Positions 1 through 13,230 of a stretch of 64,000 nt of DNA are shown in pieces; positions within the stretch are counted from its first letter, which is position 1; each line of letters opens with the position of its first letter. Location: contig OU744725.1 in assembly GCA_916613615.1 (NCBI GenBank), positions 6,926,708 through 6,990,707 of the forward strand, in the 5' to 3' direction. The position numbers and the translations under genes are program-made. The DNA comes from Steromphala cineraria (lineage: Eukaryota > Mollusca > Gastropoda > Trochida > Trochidae). Below the pieces are notes generated by a model, which was given only the letters and a program-made list of their open reading frames with translations, was not told where the DNA came from and did not search any database.

Positions 1-19
1 CCTGGCCATCAGTCCGTTT

Positions 20-400
20 GACAGGTATCAGGAACCGTCCGCGGTAGGATTAAGTGGATGGATACCATGTTGTTGCAGTATCTGGTACACGGTTTATCGA
101 CTGAATCTGTTTCCCAGTGCTGTAACCACTGTTGACGCTGTTGTGATGGAGCAGTTCCGAAGGTGTTATAACCGGATGTAGTGGCCTTCACTAGTACTGG
201 CAGAGGTCAAGGTTGGTCTGCCGATTATGGGCTTGTCTGGTGTCTAACCAGTTTGACATAATCGATACATTAATTTGCAGACAACCAAATGGTCTGGCGA
301 CGTCGGCGTGTGAGGCCCCTTGTAGGTCATTTCAAAGGGCTCTCTCTTACATTGACTGGCAAACATGCCATTCTTTGGTGTTCTTTTTGTTGCTATGACA
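20..400 (+). pseudogene. Possible relic of a Tc1/mariner-like transposase N-terminus
   Basis: Broken plus-strand frames contain pieces reminiscent of the helix-turn-helix part of Tc1-like transposases: 'DRYQEPSAVG' near the start and 'NRYINLQTTKWSGDVGV' around 258-310, at roughly the spacing seen in that family. Stops interrupt every frame. The match is weak and the stretch could be unrelated unique DNA. Confidence 0.2.
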
Positions 401-1407
401 ATAACGTGTGGGTCGAGCCGCTTTATACAATTTATCTGCCAATGCATAACTTGCTACAGTCAATAATTCCTTTTTCACAACGTTCCCGATTAAACCGGAA
501 GTGACGGAATGTTCCCGGTATTTTCGATCAAATACACAGTATTTGGTATACCTGATATACAAAATCATGTTTACAAACGAAATGATAACAAAGAATAAAA
601 ATTATTTGGAAAAAATGTGTGTAGCGTTTCTTTTGGACATTAGTTTAGTATGAACACATTGATATTTGGTTATAAGATCTCTGATTGTACCTTTATGAAA
701 ATGAGTTAATGACAGTTTGCTACATCTTCTGAAGGCACCATGAAACCAAAGCAAAGCAAAGCAGAACATTTAAGCCAATATTTGAAATCATGTGGCTTAT
801 ATGCGGCTAATACTGGAACATTCATAATCACTCAAAGATGACAAATCACGATGATAAAAAAAACTTATGTAAAAATTTTACATAGTAATGTTTCTATACT
901 CAGGTGATTAACAGGTTTCTTCCATACACAAAAGATACATATTTCTCATCAGGGACAAGAACAATCGACATATACAGACCTCAGTAAAAGTTATACTGTT
1001 TACATTTTATTTTTGTTTAATGATAACAACATTTGTTTATCGACAAAATCTTTAACTAAAAGTCCTTTTGGTCAATCTACCATTCGTATTACCAAAACAA
1101 AATTCACTGTTAAAAAGATAAGGGAGCTGTTTTGACATTTGATGGTTATTTGGTTATACTATTTGAAGGCATGTGATCAAACAATTTTACAGTTTTATAA
1201 CCTTTTGTGTTATGTGATAAATCTTTGTTCGAATGTTGATGATTCTGTTTACTATGATTCAGATATTGATCAAAATAATGTTCACCTTTCACATGTAGGC
1301 TTTGTAAATTTCGTTTCCAAAAAAGTGATCTTCAATGCTGCATAAATGTATACTATAACTGATGATTCAATCAAATACTAGTTTTGTTGGAAAAGTCAAG
1401 TCTCCAG
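401..1407. other. AT-rich stretch with no recognised feature
   Basis: No coding exon, RNA gene or clear repeat was recognised. The only open frame (1139-1345) is AT-driven and has no domain signature. Confidence 0.5.
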
Positions 1408-1723
1408 CCTCCAGCTTAGGTTGGGGCGGAATAGCGCAGTGGTTAATGCTTTCGGCTTGGGAATGAGAGGTCTGTTGTTCGGCAAGTTTGACTGCAGTAG
1501 AGAACTGTACTACACGCAATAAGGTTTGGTTGCAATGCTATACTAGATTTCAGTTCAGTTCCAGCTTGTTTCAGCCGATGTTTGCAAGTTTCACCGCAAT
1601 GCATAACCGCAATAGTGTTCAGACCCTATCCCTGTAATAATGCAATCAGCCGTGACATAAATAAATTACTCTTGAAAGTGGCCTTAAACCCTGCATATCA
1701 TCACCTCACCTCCAGCTAAGGTT
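1408..1723 (+). mobile_element. tRNA-derived SINE with 15-bp target-site duplication
   Basis: The body (about 1423-1708) begins GGGGCGGAATAGCGCAGTGG, an RNA polymerase III A-box-like head; the B box is decayed. The tail (CCGTGACATAAATAAATTAC, CTTGAAA, ATCACCTCACCTC) matches the copy at 41801-42094. CCTCCAGCTTAGGTT (1408-1422) and CCTCCAGCTAAGGTT (1709-1723) flank it with one mismatch, the target-site duplication expected of LINE-mobilised SINEs. Confidence 0.8.
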
Positions 1724-2289
1724 CTGACGTGCTTTTTCTTTTCTCTCTTCTGCCTGAAGAAGTATCAACTTCGAGTGAAATGCGTACATGTTTGTGTTAC
1801 AAATTGAGATTATGCTCTGAATCGCGATGCAATGCTCATTGGCTCAGATTGCCAATTATACTTAATTATCTTTTTAAGTAATGACACCTATACCATGTTC
1901 CAAATAGCTGTTTCGTCCAGGTTTAAAAAAACTATTTACCCTTTTTAAACCATTGCAGTTCCCAAAATTTTGTCACTGTTTCTAAGAAAACCGTAATAAA
2001 AGTGAATCAAACATGACTTCAAGATCAAGAAGAACAATGAAAATTATATTAAATTTTTATTTCAATATATATGAGTAGTATTTTAAATATTAAAAGCAAA
2101 ATTAACTCGGACAAAGCCTACAACTCAATGTTCATCAGACTCTTGTTTCAATGTTTCTGCTACTTAAGATGTCATGTTTCTAAGTATTGTTAAACTAATT
2201 GCAAGATCTCATTGGAAATTCTTTCGTGTCATTTTTACAACTACCTTTCCTTGCTTTGTCTCTTTTCTGTAGGCGATAACTTATGATTG

Positions 2290-3010
2290 TAGCAAGCAAA
2301 TCCTTATGACAAGAGGCAATGTAGTACAACTTTAGACGATCCAGGACAAGACACCATCAACCTTATTGTAAATCGTCCTGAAGCATCTTCACACTAAGCT
2401 CCAATAAAGTCTGTAATTGAGGCTCGCAGCGAGTCAATGGGCCGCCAGTGTTGTCACCTTTGAGAAGAATATTCTATAATGGCGGTTATGATCATGGATT
2501 CCATGACTATAGCTTTTGAGTGCTAGACGTGCACTGGAATTGTGATGGTGGATGGAGTCCCAATTACAACCAATAGAGGTAGAAATAATCGGAGAAATTA
2601 AGCAGGAAAATATTAAGACTCACTCCAAAATGACATATCAATAAAGGTTGGAGATGTCTACTAATTTGGTCAAGGTTATAATAACATATTTCTTTTGACC
2701 CCTTTCCATTTTTTGCTAGGAACAGGTTGCAGATTTGCCAGGTTTTTATTTTTTCTGATTGGAAGAATCAAATGATCAAACAACATGAACCATGTTGATA
2801 TACAGTTTGATACATATTCTATTAACGATACAGTGATTGATACACTTGTGGTAATGTAATTATATACTTCAGGCAATTTGTCAAATTCCAATACTTACAT
2901 ACCATTGTGATGGCACATTGTGATGACCGTTGACTGACTCAATGGTGAGACATGACCTGGATCCTATAAGTGTGAATTAATTATTTTGCTTGTTTGTAAT
3001 CTCAATCTAA
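2290..3010 (+). repeat. Duplicated block A, copy 1 (uninserted)
   Basis: Diverged direct repeat of 17515-19810. Shared landmarks are GTAGTACAACTTTAGACG, CACCATCAACCTTATT, TGGTGGATGGAGTC, ACTCACTCCAAAATGACATA and ATGGTGAGACATGA. This copy reads straight through 'CCTTATTGTAAATCG', whereas the 17.5-kb copy is split there by a 1.2-kb insertion. Nothing coding is recognised; it could be an unclassified retroelement or a segmental duplication. Confidence 0.7.
2361..2456 (+). repeat. Dispersed ~95-bp core repeat, copy 1
   Basis: Core containing CTCCAATAAAGTCTGTAATT, GAGGCTCGCAGCGAGTCAA and CGCCAGTGTTGTCA. Related copies are at 3133-3237, 11309-11385, 18789-18885 and 23190-23302. It contains AATAAA in the sense direction, so it could derive from a retroelement 3' end or LTR. 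Family unknown. Confidence 0.7.
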
Positions 3011-3132
3011 AACCTTTGGCGTTTTAAATATAGCAGGACTTTTAAGATTTGTTCTGCTATTGGATGTCTTCATTGAAAGTATACAGATAAACACTTCAAA
3101 CCTAATGAGAACAGATATTCCATGACATACAA

Positions 3133-3237
3133 CTATCAACTTTATTGTAAATTGTCCTGGCGCCTCTTCATACTCTACTCCAGTATAGTTTCTAATGGAG
3201 GCTCCCAGTGAGTCAATGGAACGCCAGTGTTGTCAGT
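3133..3237 (+). repeat. Dispersed ~95-bp core repeat, copy 2 (diverged)
   Basis: Shares AACTTTATTGTAAATTGTCC, the altered ACTCCAGTATAGTTTCTAAT block and CGCCAGTGTTGTCAG with the other core copies. It is more mutated than copies 1, 4 and 5. Confidence 0.65.
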
Positions 3238-3430
3238 GCTGGTACAATATACAAGCACATTATTGTGATATGGGATGTTATATCTCATATCTAATGCTTG
3301 TGTGACCTCAATCAGGCCAGTGTTGTGCATCTTCACACTTTGTTCCAATAAAGACCCACCGCAATTCAGTGCTGGTACAATATACAATCACATTGTTGTG
3401 ATATTGGATTTTATATCTAATAACATGCAT
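3236..3430 (+). repeat. Short direct duplication, ~132-bp period
   Basis: GTGCTGGTACAATATACAA followed by a CACATT(A/G)TTGTGATAT stretch occurs at about 3236 and again at about 3368, with moderate divergence between the two. Confidence 0.6.
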
Positions 3431-3639
3431 CATTATATTTGATGTAACATTAAGACCAAATGTGCTGATCAAACAGGCAAGTTAAAAATCATTTTCTCGT
3501 TACGTCTCAATCGAATCTTAAACAGCAACATGCATAAACAAATATGTATCAACAAATTGAAGATTGTTATATATTTGCAGATTATGTTCATAATGAGTCC
3601 AGTCTTCAGGTCATAGAGAAATCCTCTGTACATTCTAAT

Positions 3640-4245
3640 CATAGTTTGCCAATTGAACACTTCCTAATGCAAATTCATCTTCACGCTAAAGATTTCTGCA
3701 GGCTGGTTTCGTCACTACTGGCATTTATTGCATATTGTAAATGAAATATCCAGTGAAATCTTCTTCATGTGTACCAACTAAATGTATAGTGCTCCTTACA
3801 AATACTCAAAATCGATTGTGAAATATTGTTTTTGTCATAAAATCAGCAATGCAATACCGGGTCTTCTTGGAGAAAACCATCTAAACAAAAACATGGATAA
3901 AACTTAGCAATTGAAAAATAACAGAAGGGGGATATTGGATTTCAGAATCATTCTTTAGTAACAGAATATTTCAAATATAGACGTTCAAGTTTGCCAATTA
4001 AACACTTGCTAATGCAAATGCATCTTCATGCTAAAGATGATGCAGGCTGGTTTCGTTAATAACTACTGACATTTCTTAATGTTAATGAGATATCCAGTTT
4101 TATCTTCCTCATGAATACCAACTACATGCACAGTAGCACTGACAAATACTCAAAATCGATTGATTGTGAAATATTGTATTTAAGTATAAAATAAGCAGTG
4201 AAATGATGGGTCCTCTCTTGGAAAACAATCGATAGATATCTTGGT
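3640..4245 (+). repeat. Diverged tandem duplication, ~345-bp period
   Basis: Units at about 3640-3900 and 3985-4245 share AGTTTGCCAATT, AACACTT, TAATGCAAAT, GCAGGCTGGTTTCGT, ATATCCAGT and ACAAATACTCAAAATCGATT. The divergence indicates an old local duplication. No coding signal is conserved. Confidence 0.65.
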
Positions 4246-4588
4246 AAAATCGAATCGTAGTATAGGGCCACAGCGATATAACGGTTAAGGGATGAAGAAT
4301 ATTCGTATCATTATTTGGTCACAGAATGTAACAAATATACACTTTAAATCAACTGTATTTATAAACAGATTTAATATACATTTTTGATTGATACAAAAGG
4401 CGTTTGTTTGCAGTTAACTAGTTATTTCGAGTCCATCGTTAAGTTAATGAATCTTGCAAACATTACCTCTCAAAACATTACTTGAAAATCACTTGAAGCC
4501 ACATGTCCATAAAATAATATATCATCTCTGTTGAGTGCTAAAATGAATTGTGATTCGACTTTATGTTTCTGTGATATTGTTAAGTAGC

Positions 4589-4795
4589 AGAGAGAATTTC
4601 TAACAATAGACTAACGAGAACCTTTGTATTCTTGCCAGATTAAATGACAAATATTTGTTGCATCCTTGCCAACAAAGAAGCCTTATTTGGAGAAATAAGA
4701 CATAATGAGGAGATTTTAAAAGCTTTGCCAGGCGGCAAGCATTGATGTAATTTAAACCTTACTCTTGCAAAGAAAATCAGTTTCGATTTTGTACA
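4589..4795 (+). repeat. Duplicated block B, copy 1
   Basis: Diverged counterpart of 14825-15030: GAGAATTTCTAACAATAGAC, CTAACGA, AACAAAGAA, AAAAGCTTTG and TCGATTTTGTAC recur in the same order. It is old and noncoding as far as can be read. Confidence 0.5.
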
Positions 4796-4799
4796 TTAA

Positions 4800-6778
4800 T
4801 CGAAGTACGTTCTCAAAAATCTTTAAATAGCATTTAGAAATACAGTGACATCTGATGAACAGATTAACTATCATAGTCTTCAACGTCTCTGTGTTATTGA
4901 ATGATAATACTGAATATGCAATGTACACATTTCAAAAGTTTTTATACAGGTTTTTCTTGCAGAAAAGGACAAAGTAAATAATCTCAAAAGTCATATCTCT
5001 CGTTTAAGTGGTTCTGAATTGTCAGTTATTTATCTTGCTATAATAAATATCAAAATGACCTCGAGGTCTTGTTACAACAAACTACAACATATAAGATATA
5101 AGGTAACCTGAGATTTGTATTCACTGAAGTTACGATTTACGGAGTATTACTTTATATATTTCTGAAAAAGATTTTTTTAGAGAAAACCATCAGATATTCT
5201 ACCTTAGGCGTCAGATTAATAATCATATAATATTTCATCATTCATATTTATTGCATTTTGTTAAAACTATGTTTTGGTTTTAAATCTTTGACTAGATTAT
5301 ATGCATCAACCGTGTATTCTCCCTGCTACAAGATATATATACAATGTTTTGTTATATAGTAAGATGTGTTCAGTCTGGGGGCAAACGGTAAACAATAATG
5401 TGTTGGAAACTTATTGTATGCAAACCTAATTAGTTGAAAATTACTGAACCAATCTGCTGTGACTTAACTACAGTGTTACGTAACATAACAAAGATGGGAG
5501 CTAGCACATTCCTCTCAAGAAAACAACGTGTTCAGCAGGGATATTTTAGAGCGTCTTGTGAAACGCCAGAAATGAGGGAGTGGACGCATGAACTCATTGC
5601 TAAAAATGTTTGACAATGTGCATTTCTCTTACAAAACTCATCATTGGCTTGGCTTTTTTCGAATGCACACATTTAGTCAATTTAGGATGAGACGGACAAT
5701 GACACAATGAAAGCAATTATTGGACGATTTAGGGCTTTGAATATTTCTGTAATTAAGTTAGCAGAGAAATGTCTTGATGTAGATAATTATGTGATAAATA
5801 AGTTCAAATAGTTCAGTGTTTTACATGAAATAGATTTTATCAAAATCTAATAATAACTTGTTATCCAATTCTGTTAACATAAGTCAAGTCATATTAATCA
5901 CTAATAAAAAAAATCATTTAAAACAATCTCACCACAACATAAATTGTTTCTTGCATATTTGATAGGTGTTAGAATATATAAGATAAATGCACTAAAAATC
6001 ATATTCTGCTGGTGGAAAATGACAAATGTTTACTTGGCAATATCTGTAAAATGAACCAAATCCAAGTACTTATATGAACAGTTAATTGTCCTGTTAATGA
6101 TCAGCTTTAATATATTTGTCAGCTTTAATTCACAACCTTTAAAACAAAGCAACAGTGTTTTTAAAGAAAAAAATTGTTATAAAAATCAGTTGATTTATTT
6201 CCCTTTTGTATAGTTTGCTAAAAGGTTGCATTGTTTTTTCACTCTTGATCATATCTTGTGGTTACATATGTACACAAGTAATTGGTAGTTAAAACGTATC
6301 CCTAATTTTGGAAAGAAAACAAAAATATGTGATATGATAGATAAACAAAGTCTGCAAGACTTTTCTCCGACATCTTAGGCAAATAATATTATTCGTTACG
6401 TATTTAAAAATTTTTTTTTATCATAATATCACAAAGTTTTCATTTTTGTAACATTTGAAGATTCAATTCGTTAATCTAATCACAAACTTGAAATGAAGAG
6501 GTTGGATATTTCGAAAATTTGTGATTGATATATATCTATGTATATTTTTGAAAGAATATATATATTTATTTTATTTTGTTTCTGTGTCTGTTACTTTCAT
6601 CTGATATGTATAACCTCACTATGCAAAAACTAAGATACATACAACAACGTACATGTACTAAGGTATTGTAATAATGAAAAGTTATCTTCACATTTGGTAT
6701 GGCATGCAGGACACACAATTGCAATCAGTCGCATTATGTATAATCTTCACCATCTTTATAACATTGTGATTAGAGTAT
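4800..6778. other. AT-rich intergenic stretch, nothing recognised
   Basis: Long AT-rich DNA without open frames of note, splice-flanked exons or clear repeats. Confidence 0.5.
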
Positions 6779-7084
6779 TTAAAAATCAATAACCAAGTCT
6801 TTAAAAATATTTAGTGTGTTCCTTACCGAGTTATTCTTAATATTCGTTAACTTCTCTCTTTTCTTCCCAACAAACCTTCTTAATCTAGTGTTGATCAACA
6901 CTGAACACAGACAGTCATAAGTCAGTAAATGGTTCTGTTCTCCGGAAGCTGAGAAAGTCATCACAGAGTCCGGTGCTGAAGAGTCATGGCTGGATCCCTC
7001 TAAGCTAGGTGACTTAGTCAGATTCCATTTATAGAGGGTCGTTTGCTTCTTGATGTCTATTGGCATCTTCCACTGTATTACCAT
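6779..7084 (-). CDS. Unrecognised 101-codon open frame within duplicated block C
   Basis: Open frame with a polar, Ser-rich middle (KSPSLEGSSHDSSAPDSVMT) and a basic part (RLRRFVGKKREK). No domain is recognised. Its middle lies in a segment duplicated at 21555-21970, where the aligned frame has a stop. It may be one exon of an unidentified gene or chance within a repeat. Codon use turns AT-rich at the C-terminal end, arguing against the whole frame being coding. Confidence 0.15.
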   Translation of the reverse strand: MVIQWKMPIDIKKQTTLYKWNLTKSPSLEGSSHDSSAPDSVMTFSASGEQNHLLTYDCLCSVLINTRLRRFVGKKREKLTNIKNNSVRNTLNIFKDLVIDF

Positions 7085-7300
7085 CTCAAAGAGAGAGATA
7101 GTTTACTGCATGATATTCTATGCTCTGCTGACACATGCGGATTACAGAGTATAGTCCAGCAACATAACTCCTCCTGCTAACGTGTCCTCAGGGAGGGAAA
7201 TAGATGACCGAATTCTGCAGGTGATCTGTGGTAGAATAGTGATTTCAAATAGGAATACTGTAGCAGTGCAGTAATGTCAACATATTTGAGACAGCAAAAA
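6935..7300. repeat. Duplicated block C, copy 1
   Basis: Diverged direct repeat of 21555-21970; shared landmarks are AGTCCGGTGCTG, TGATATTCTA(T/A)GCTCTGCTG, ACACATG(C/T)GGATTAC and CAGTGCAGTAATGTCAACA. Confidence 0.65.
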
Positions 7301-9543
7301 GTAAACTGTCTGAGGAAACTACGCAGTACTCAAAGGTCTTGGGTAGACATTGATATTTATAGCGTACAATTAGGAGACGTAACTAGCCTTTACTTGATAA
7401 ATACTGTGTTTATCTGTGCGAGTGAGGTAGAAATCATATATTATGACGGGTTGTGATACCACGCCCAATAAACAGAACTAAAAATGGGTTAGAGAAATAT
7501 AATAGTTATGTATGTAACTTTAAACTCTATGAACTTTGGGACGTAATTGTAAAACTTGATTGACCATTATTTTGGATTCCTTATCTGCTGACACTAGTCA
7601 GGATCCTATCGTCTTGTAGGCCACATTTATATGAAGCTGGATCTTAGCAACTAGCCGGTATCAGTATGTATCTTGTAAGAGTGACTTTGTATATTTCGAC
7701 AACCGTGGACACAAATGGGTCCAATATATGAGACAGATATTTTGTTTGCACTTCAGTTGGAAAATAATAGTGACCTGGCGACATTAAGAGAGTTGAGCCA
7801 TGTTGTGGCAGGTATCAATATTTGTTCTTATGATGCTGTCATAATTAGTAATTGATTTCTGTATTTATTGTAATTAATACATGTCCTCGTTTTGCAGATG
7901 TCAATTATCATTAGCATCATAAAACAGAATTGATTAATAATTCAAATGGGACATGGTGATTGTTAATCTTATTGGTAAAAGTATCATGAAACCGAGGATA
8001 TCAGTTCGTTGCCTCATGGTACCTCAAGTCAGTTAGCACAATAAATGAATAACATGGTGGGCTATCTTAGGTAACATGAAAGTTCATTTCGATATCACTG
8101 TTCTCATTTTCATAAACAAAGACTAAATATATGCCGTGCAAACATCTGTTACTTGAGGGACTCATAAAAAAAACATAATCATTATCTGTGACTAATCTCC
8201 TCTTGATAAAGACTTAACAATGTCTCTTGAAAAATAATCATAGAGAATGTATAGCTTATTATTTACATAAAGGACCTCCAAATGTGTTGTTCCAAAACTA
8301 GGTTGCATCTCAAGAGGTTCCTTTCCTTGAATGGAATCTCAACTTTACAATACAATGAATAACAGTCTCAATAAACTGCACAGTATCTCAATAAAGATAA
8401 AATGAGCATGTATAATAGCCTGCCACGCAAAGATAACACAACAGCTCAAAGGCTTTGTTTCGAGGACGATGCAAACGATAATTTATCAGAAAATTGTATG
8501 TTTATTTCTTGGAAGAACTACGTATACTCGATATCAGGTTCACTTTTGAATTGTGTTTTTATGATTCAGAAGTAACATTTATAATAACTAAAGTATGTCA
8601 TATCCATTTGTCATTCAAAGTTTCTGCAGAGTGGTAAATTGTGGTTATCTACTCTAAGTACAGCATGTCCTATTTCAGTGTGTCAAAATCTATTTTCATA
8701 CTTGCTTATGTAATACGAAGTCTATTTTCTTGTTTCGTTATTGCTTCTCTTTACTGTGTTTCTAGTAACCACAATTAGCTATAAACTTGTCTCTATTTCT
8801 AGCTATAATGATATCATTAATATCATGTACTGGCCCTCTCTACCGACAGATAGTGATAACATAATCTAACACAAATAACGATTATTTTATATACCCTAGG
8901 AGAAATAGGAGTTAAATATGTATATTAGTTATGATAAGAAGGTTTGGGCGACTTCTAGGTAAACATTTTTGTGTACTTTTGCCTTGCGATGACGGACTCA
9001 TAATTACACTGAAAAACGTACACAAAGGCTTGAACTGAATCATAACAAAATAAAAACATTCGTTGAGCTTTCTTACCGTAATTATGTATAGTATAATATA
9101 GTATGTTAACTAAAATGCGGCCTTTATCAGTTGTAATGATTCTAAATCTGTCGCAGATTAAAAGCATGTACAAATTTATCGAAAACACTATCACCAGAAG
9201 GTATGTTAATATGACACTGAAACAGTAATGGTAAAATCCTAAAAGCAGTTGCTAGTTCAATAGTGTCAATAGTGAAAACGATCTCAATCAAACAAACTAG
9301 AAACTAAATGTCTTCATGGTAGTATACGTATGTGACTTATGCTGCCTTTTGTTTTCAAGATATAAGTCATCATTGATTTCTTTTTTGATTTTTTCAAAGG
9401 GGTTTTATAGTTTCTGAGTTCTGAGTTCGTAATTACTTCCAGCAAACATGATAAAATATTTAAACAGTGTCAGAGTTGGCTGCATGTTCCTTAACCGTCA
9501 TTTCTTGCAAACACTGTCGTTGCTTGACGTTTAACATGTAGTA
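7301..9543. other. AT-rich intergenic stretch, nothing recognised
   Basis: Only short AT-driven frames (for example 8955-9194 on the minus strand). No exon or repeat was identified. Confidence 0.5.
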
Positions 9544-9714
9544 GTTACTTCATCCATTAACGAGAGGTTGATCCAGTTACACCACACCTGATCGCTGTTT
9601 GATTGACAGCTGAATTCGTCGAGGACGGTAGTCCGAGACGCAAATTCAGCTGTCAATCAAACAGCGATCAGGTGTGGTGTAACTGGATCAACCTCGAGTG
9701 ATTGGATGAAGTAA
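9544..9714. mobile_element. Fold-back (hairpin) element, ~72-bp arms
   Basis: Arms 9544-9615 and 9643-9714 are reverse complements around a 27-bp spacer; the inner ~50 bp (from GGTTGATCCAGTTACACCAC to ATTGACAGCTGAATT) pair perfectly and the outer ends carry a few mismatches. Typical of a fold-back MITE. No transposase is present. Confidence 0.8.
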
Positions 9715-10123
9715 CTGCTTTGTACCACGCCCACATTTGCACGTTGTCAAAATCTGCACGAGATCTGCGCCGGAAATTTGAATTTGAAATCATTCAGTTT
9801 CACATGGCCACAATGTCGAGTCGCGAGTGGGATGACATGATTGACGACCTTATATTGTCGTAAATAATTAATAGACTATATAACTTTTCATTCAAGTACA
9901 TTTTCACTAGCCTATGGTGTTTCTAATTTTTCAAAATGGATTATGTTCGATAGTCCTATTTGTTTGAATGTGCTTCATTAAAACTTGACGTTCTTTTTAT
10001 TGTGCCATTTTATAGAATATTTACATCCTCTTCAGCAAGTTCCTTTAGTGCGTGAACGGTAGGCGTGGCTTGCTAAACTGCAGCGAGCCAATGAGATAGC
10101 TACGACCAAAGGTTACTTCAGGC

Positions 10124-10163
10124 CGTGGTGTAACTATAAGATACACCACGGCCAATATCAAAG
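10124..10163. repeat. Short palindrome
   Basis: GGCCGTGGTGTAAC / ATACACCACGGCC flank a small loop. It resembles part of the fold-back arm at 9.5 kb and may be a remnant of the same family. Confidence 0.45.
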
Positions 10164-11308
10164 GGACCGACATGTGGGCATGGTACAATTCGGATTACTT
10201 CCTGCCACAAATGAGAGGGAAAATATGCCAATCTTTACACATAATATCAATGAAATTTGGGACAAGATCTATGTAACCAAGTCACTGTTATGATCCTATT
10301 TGTTTCCACTTCTAGATAAAGCAGTCAACGTATTTCATTATATATGAAGGTAGAGAAGAGAAATGGAATTGCATATACATATCTACAAATTGTTATTGAT
10401 AATAAATACTCGACTTCAATCAGGGGGGTATTTACCAATAATTGGTTTGGGTGTCATTAGATTCCAATATTGATAGTTTCCTTCTCATGTCGTAATACCT
10501 ATCATTTGAGTTTCTTGAATATCTGACTGTAACAGATTGTTTAGTTACTCTAGTCTATGTAAACATGATATTAGGTTAATGCTATTCATTGAATGATAAT
10601 AAGATTATACCTGAGACAGGATTATTGGTTTCAGTATCTTCACTGGATGTACGTAAAAGTCGATGACGTTAATTGAGAACAGTCACCCTTTCCTTTCACA
10701 TTATAAATAACTTTACGTTATAAATCTTGATACTGTTAAATACGGGTCAAAATATGGCCGCCACTTTATTCTATTTTCCAAGAAACCTTGACTTCAAAAA
10801 CAATTATCTGATCATTGATGAAATTTATTTTATTGTCCTCATATATTTATTTCTCCTGAGGTTTGCATGCTGAAATATATCAATGTTACAATTCCAACTT
10901 TACCGTGTTTATGTTTTAGTTTTATAAGGAAGACCTGGTAGGGTTGTCAATGTTTGTAAATATAACCCTGAGCTTTTTTAATTTCATAGAAGGACGTTAC
11001 GGCTTGTACTGCCAAGACATTTTCAACATCATGGTACACGTGCAAGTTTTGCTAGCTGTCTAAAATAAATTTTACTTTTTCTTTTATTTTGAATCGCAGC
11101 ATGCATGATATTTTAATTTCTTTGAGTGTGTATTAAGAACTACGATCTTAATAATTATCTCGCACAACCTCAAACACTCTGCTCGCTGCTATCAGCCTAA
11201 TTGTTCCCCTCATTTAGATGGTATGTTGTCCTCGTTCTCCACAAATTGGCTTTATTTGTCTTGTCTTGTATTTGTTAAATGAATTGGTGTTAATCTGAAT
11301 CGTCATGA
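10164..11308. other. AT-rich stretch, nothing recognised
   Basis: No exon, RNA or repeat could be supported here. Confidence 0.5.
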
Positions 11309-11385
11309 AAACTCTTCACACTTTGCTCCAGTAAAGCTCAAAATTGAGGCTCGCAGTGACTCAAAGGAAGGCCTACGTTGTCAGC
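11309..11385 (+). repeat. Dispersed ~95-bp core repeat, copy 3 (diverged)
   Basis: CTTCACACTTTGCTCCAGTA, ATTGAGGCTCGCAGTGACTC and GTTGTCAG align with the core family; the middle differs by small indels. Confidence 0.6.
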
Positions 11386-13230
11386 ATTAGCAGAATATCC
11401 CATGATGGCGGATTTGATCTAGAACTCTATAACTGATACCTGATTGATGCAAGTTGTTATGTGTTGGATCATTTCATGGATCGCTATTACAAATATTTAT
11501 ATTTAGGCCGCGTTCATTAGTCTGTTTTTTTTATAAAACTAGAGGGCATGCATGTTATGTCATGCACTGGACCATTGCTGGGAAGTGTTTGTAGGTAAAG
11601 TTTGCAACAGATAACATGACATGTGCGTAACACGATTATGAAATGATTGCCAAAATGCAAAACTTTAATTCTACGATGAACTGGATTAAACGTTGTTACA
11701 AGGATTTTAAAGGTGTAAAAGTGAATATCATTTTTTAAAGAAGAGCATTATTAACATTACACATTAAAATCTCAAACAAATTACATTTATTCAACAATGT
11801 AATGTTTTAGCTTTATCGATTTAAATCTTAAAAGACACTTGACAGAAAATACCAACATTAATGTTTAACCATATCAAAGTAAACATTGTCCGTTACTCTA
11901 CCAACACATGTCACTGTTACTCTCAGTTATCTATTCTGCCAGATGTTCCCAGTTATCTTCCAGCTGTTGGATAACTGCAGTTATCTCCTAACGAAAGGCC
12001 AATTCTCAGATATAAGATTGTAGATGTGTCACTCTTTCTCTCACAATCTTCCTACAATCTTTGTTTTCCATCCAAATTAATTGTAATACGAATTGTTTGA
12101 GAAGGTGAAATTACAAGAAAATGTACAAAGGTTTACGGTAGTTGTTTTCATTCTCGTATTATTTATGTAATACATTTAAAGGTGTGCCATTTTAAGATTT
12201 ACACTTCGTGCACGTTTGTGCATAGCCCTCGTTCTTCTTTTTGTTTTCATCAAACATTGTCGAAATGTGAAAAGTTCATGAACATGGAAAAAGAGAGAAC
12301 TTAATAAATGGATATGATAGCACATTCCTGAAGTAATTATAAGAACAAAGTAATACATTTTAGACAAAAACATGGCATATCAAAGTTAATCATTCAAAAC
12401 GAAATTGTGAGCATAAGTACACGCTGTTCGTGGACCATGATAGAATTGGTGTTCGAATTTGTTTATTTGGTATAATGAGGTGGGTTTTTGCATGGTAGTT
12501 TATCAAGTTGCAAGCTATAGTGTAGAATTCTAAGTGTTTATTGTCGACTGTATAACAAGTAATTGTGTTAATCTTCATCCTGTCCTTCGGGGTGTCTTCT
12601 CACCCCACGCATGTATTTATCTCAATATTTCCAAAACCTTCGCACTGATGATTCTATCAATTTCAAACACACACCTCTCACATTACAAACATGTGAGTGA
12701 ATGGGGTAGATACTATTTTTCTCCGTCAAATACCATTCTCAGAATGTGCTACCACATTCGTTTCCTGGAAGTTCAAAACAACCTACACTCTCAAAACCTG
12801 AATTTTCTCTCGGTGTAAGGGTCTGTAAGTTGGTCGTTTACAACATGTATTGTATGTTCACTGTTATAAGAACGCAGTATGACAGCTAAGAAAGCACGTT
12901 ACAGATTGTAACGAAACATTCAAGCTCTTCTTATCGACTCAATCTGATTCTGAATAAGATGGTAATGATTCATGTACGCAGCAATTCTTCAGCATACGAT
13001 GATAATGTGTCTTAGTACACAAGTGAAGATAACAATGAAAAATGTTCAAAGTTAAAATAAAGTATTTGGCTAGACCTTGCTTAAGTCGTGTGACCTTACT
13101 ATGATCTTGACCTTGGTGGATTGTAGCGGAAACCTTTTGATTTGTTTTACCTCTCCAAAGATGATACATACCAAGTTAGAGCTTCATGGCACAAAAACGT
13201 TTCAAGTTATCGCGTTTACATGGAGCTCTT
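11386..13230. other. AT-rich stretch with no recognised gene
   Basis: Contains several open frames of 60-95 codons on both strands with no family resemblance and AT-driven composition. None has supporting splice or domain evidence. Confidence 0.45.
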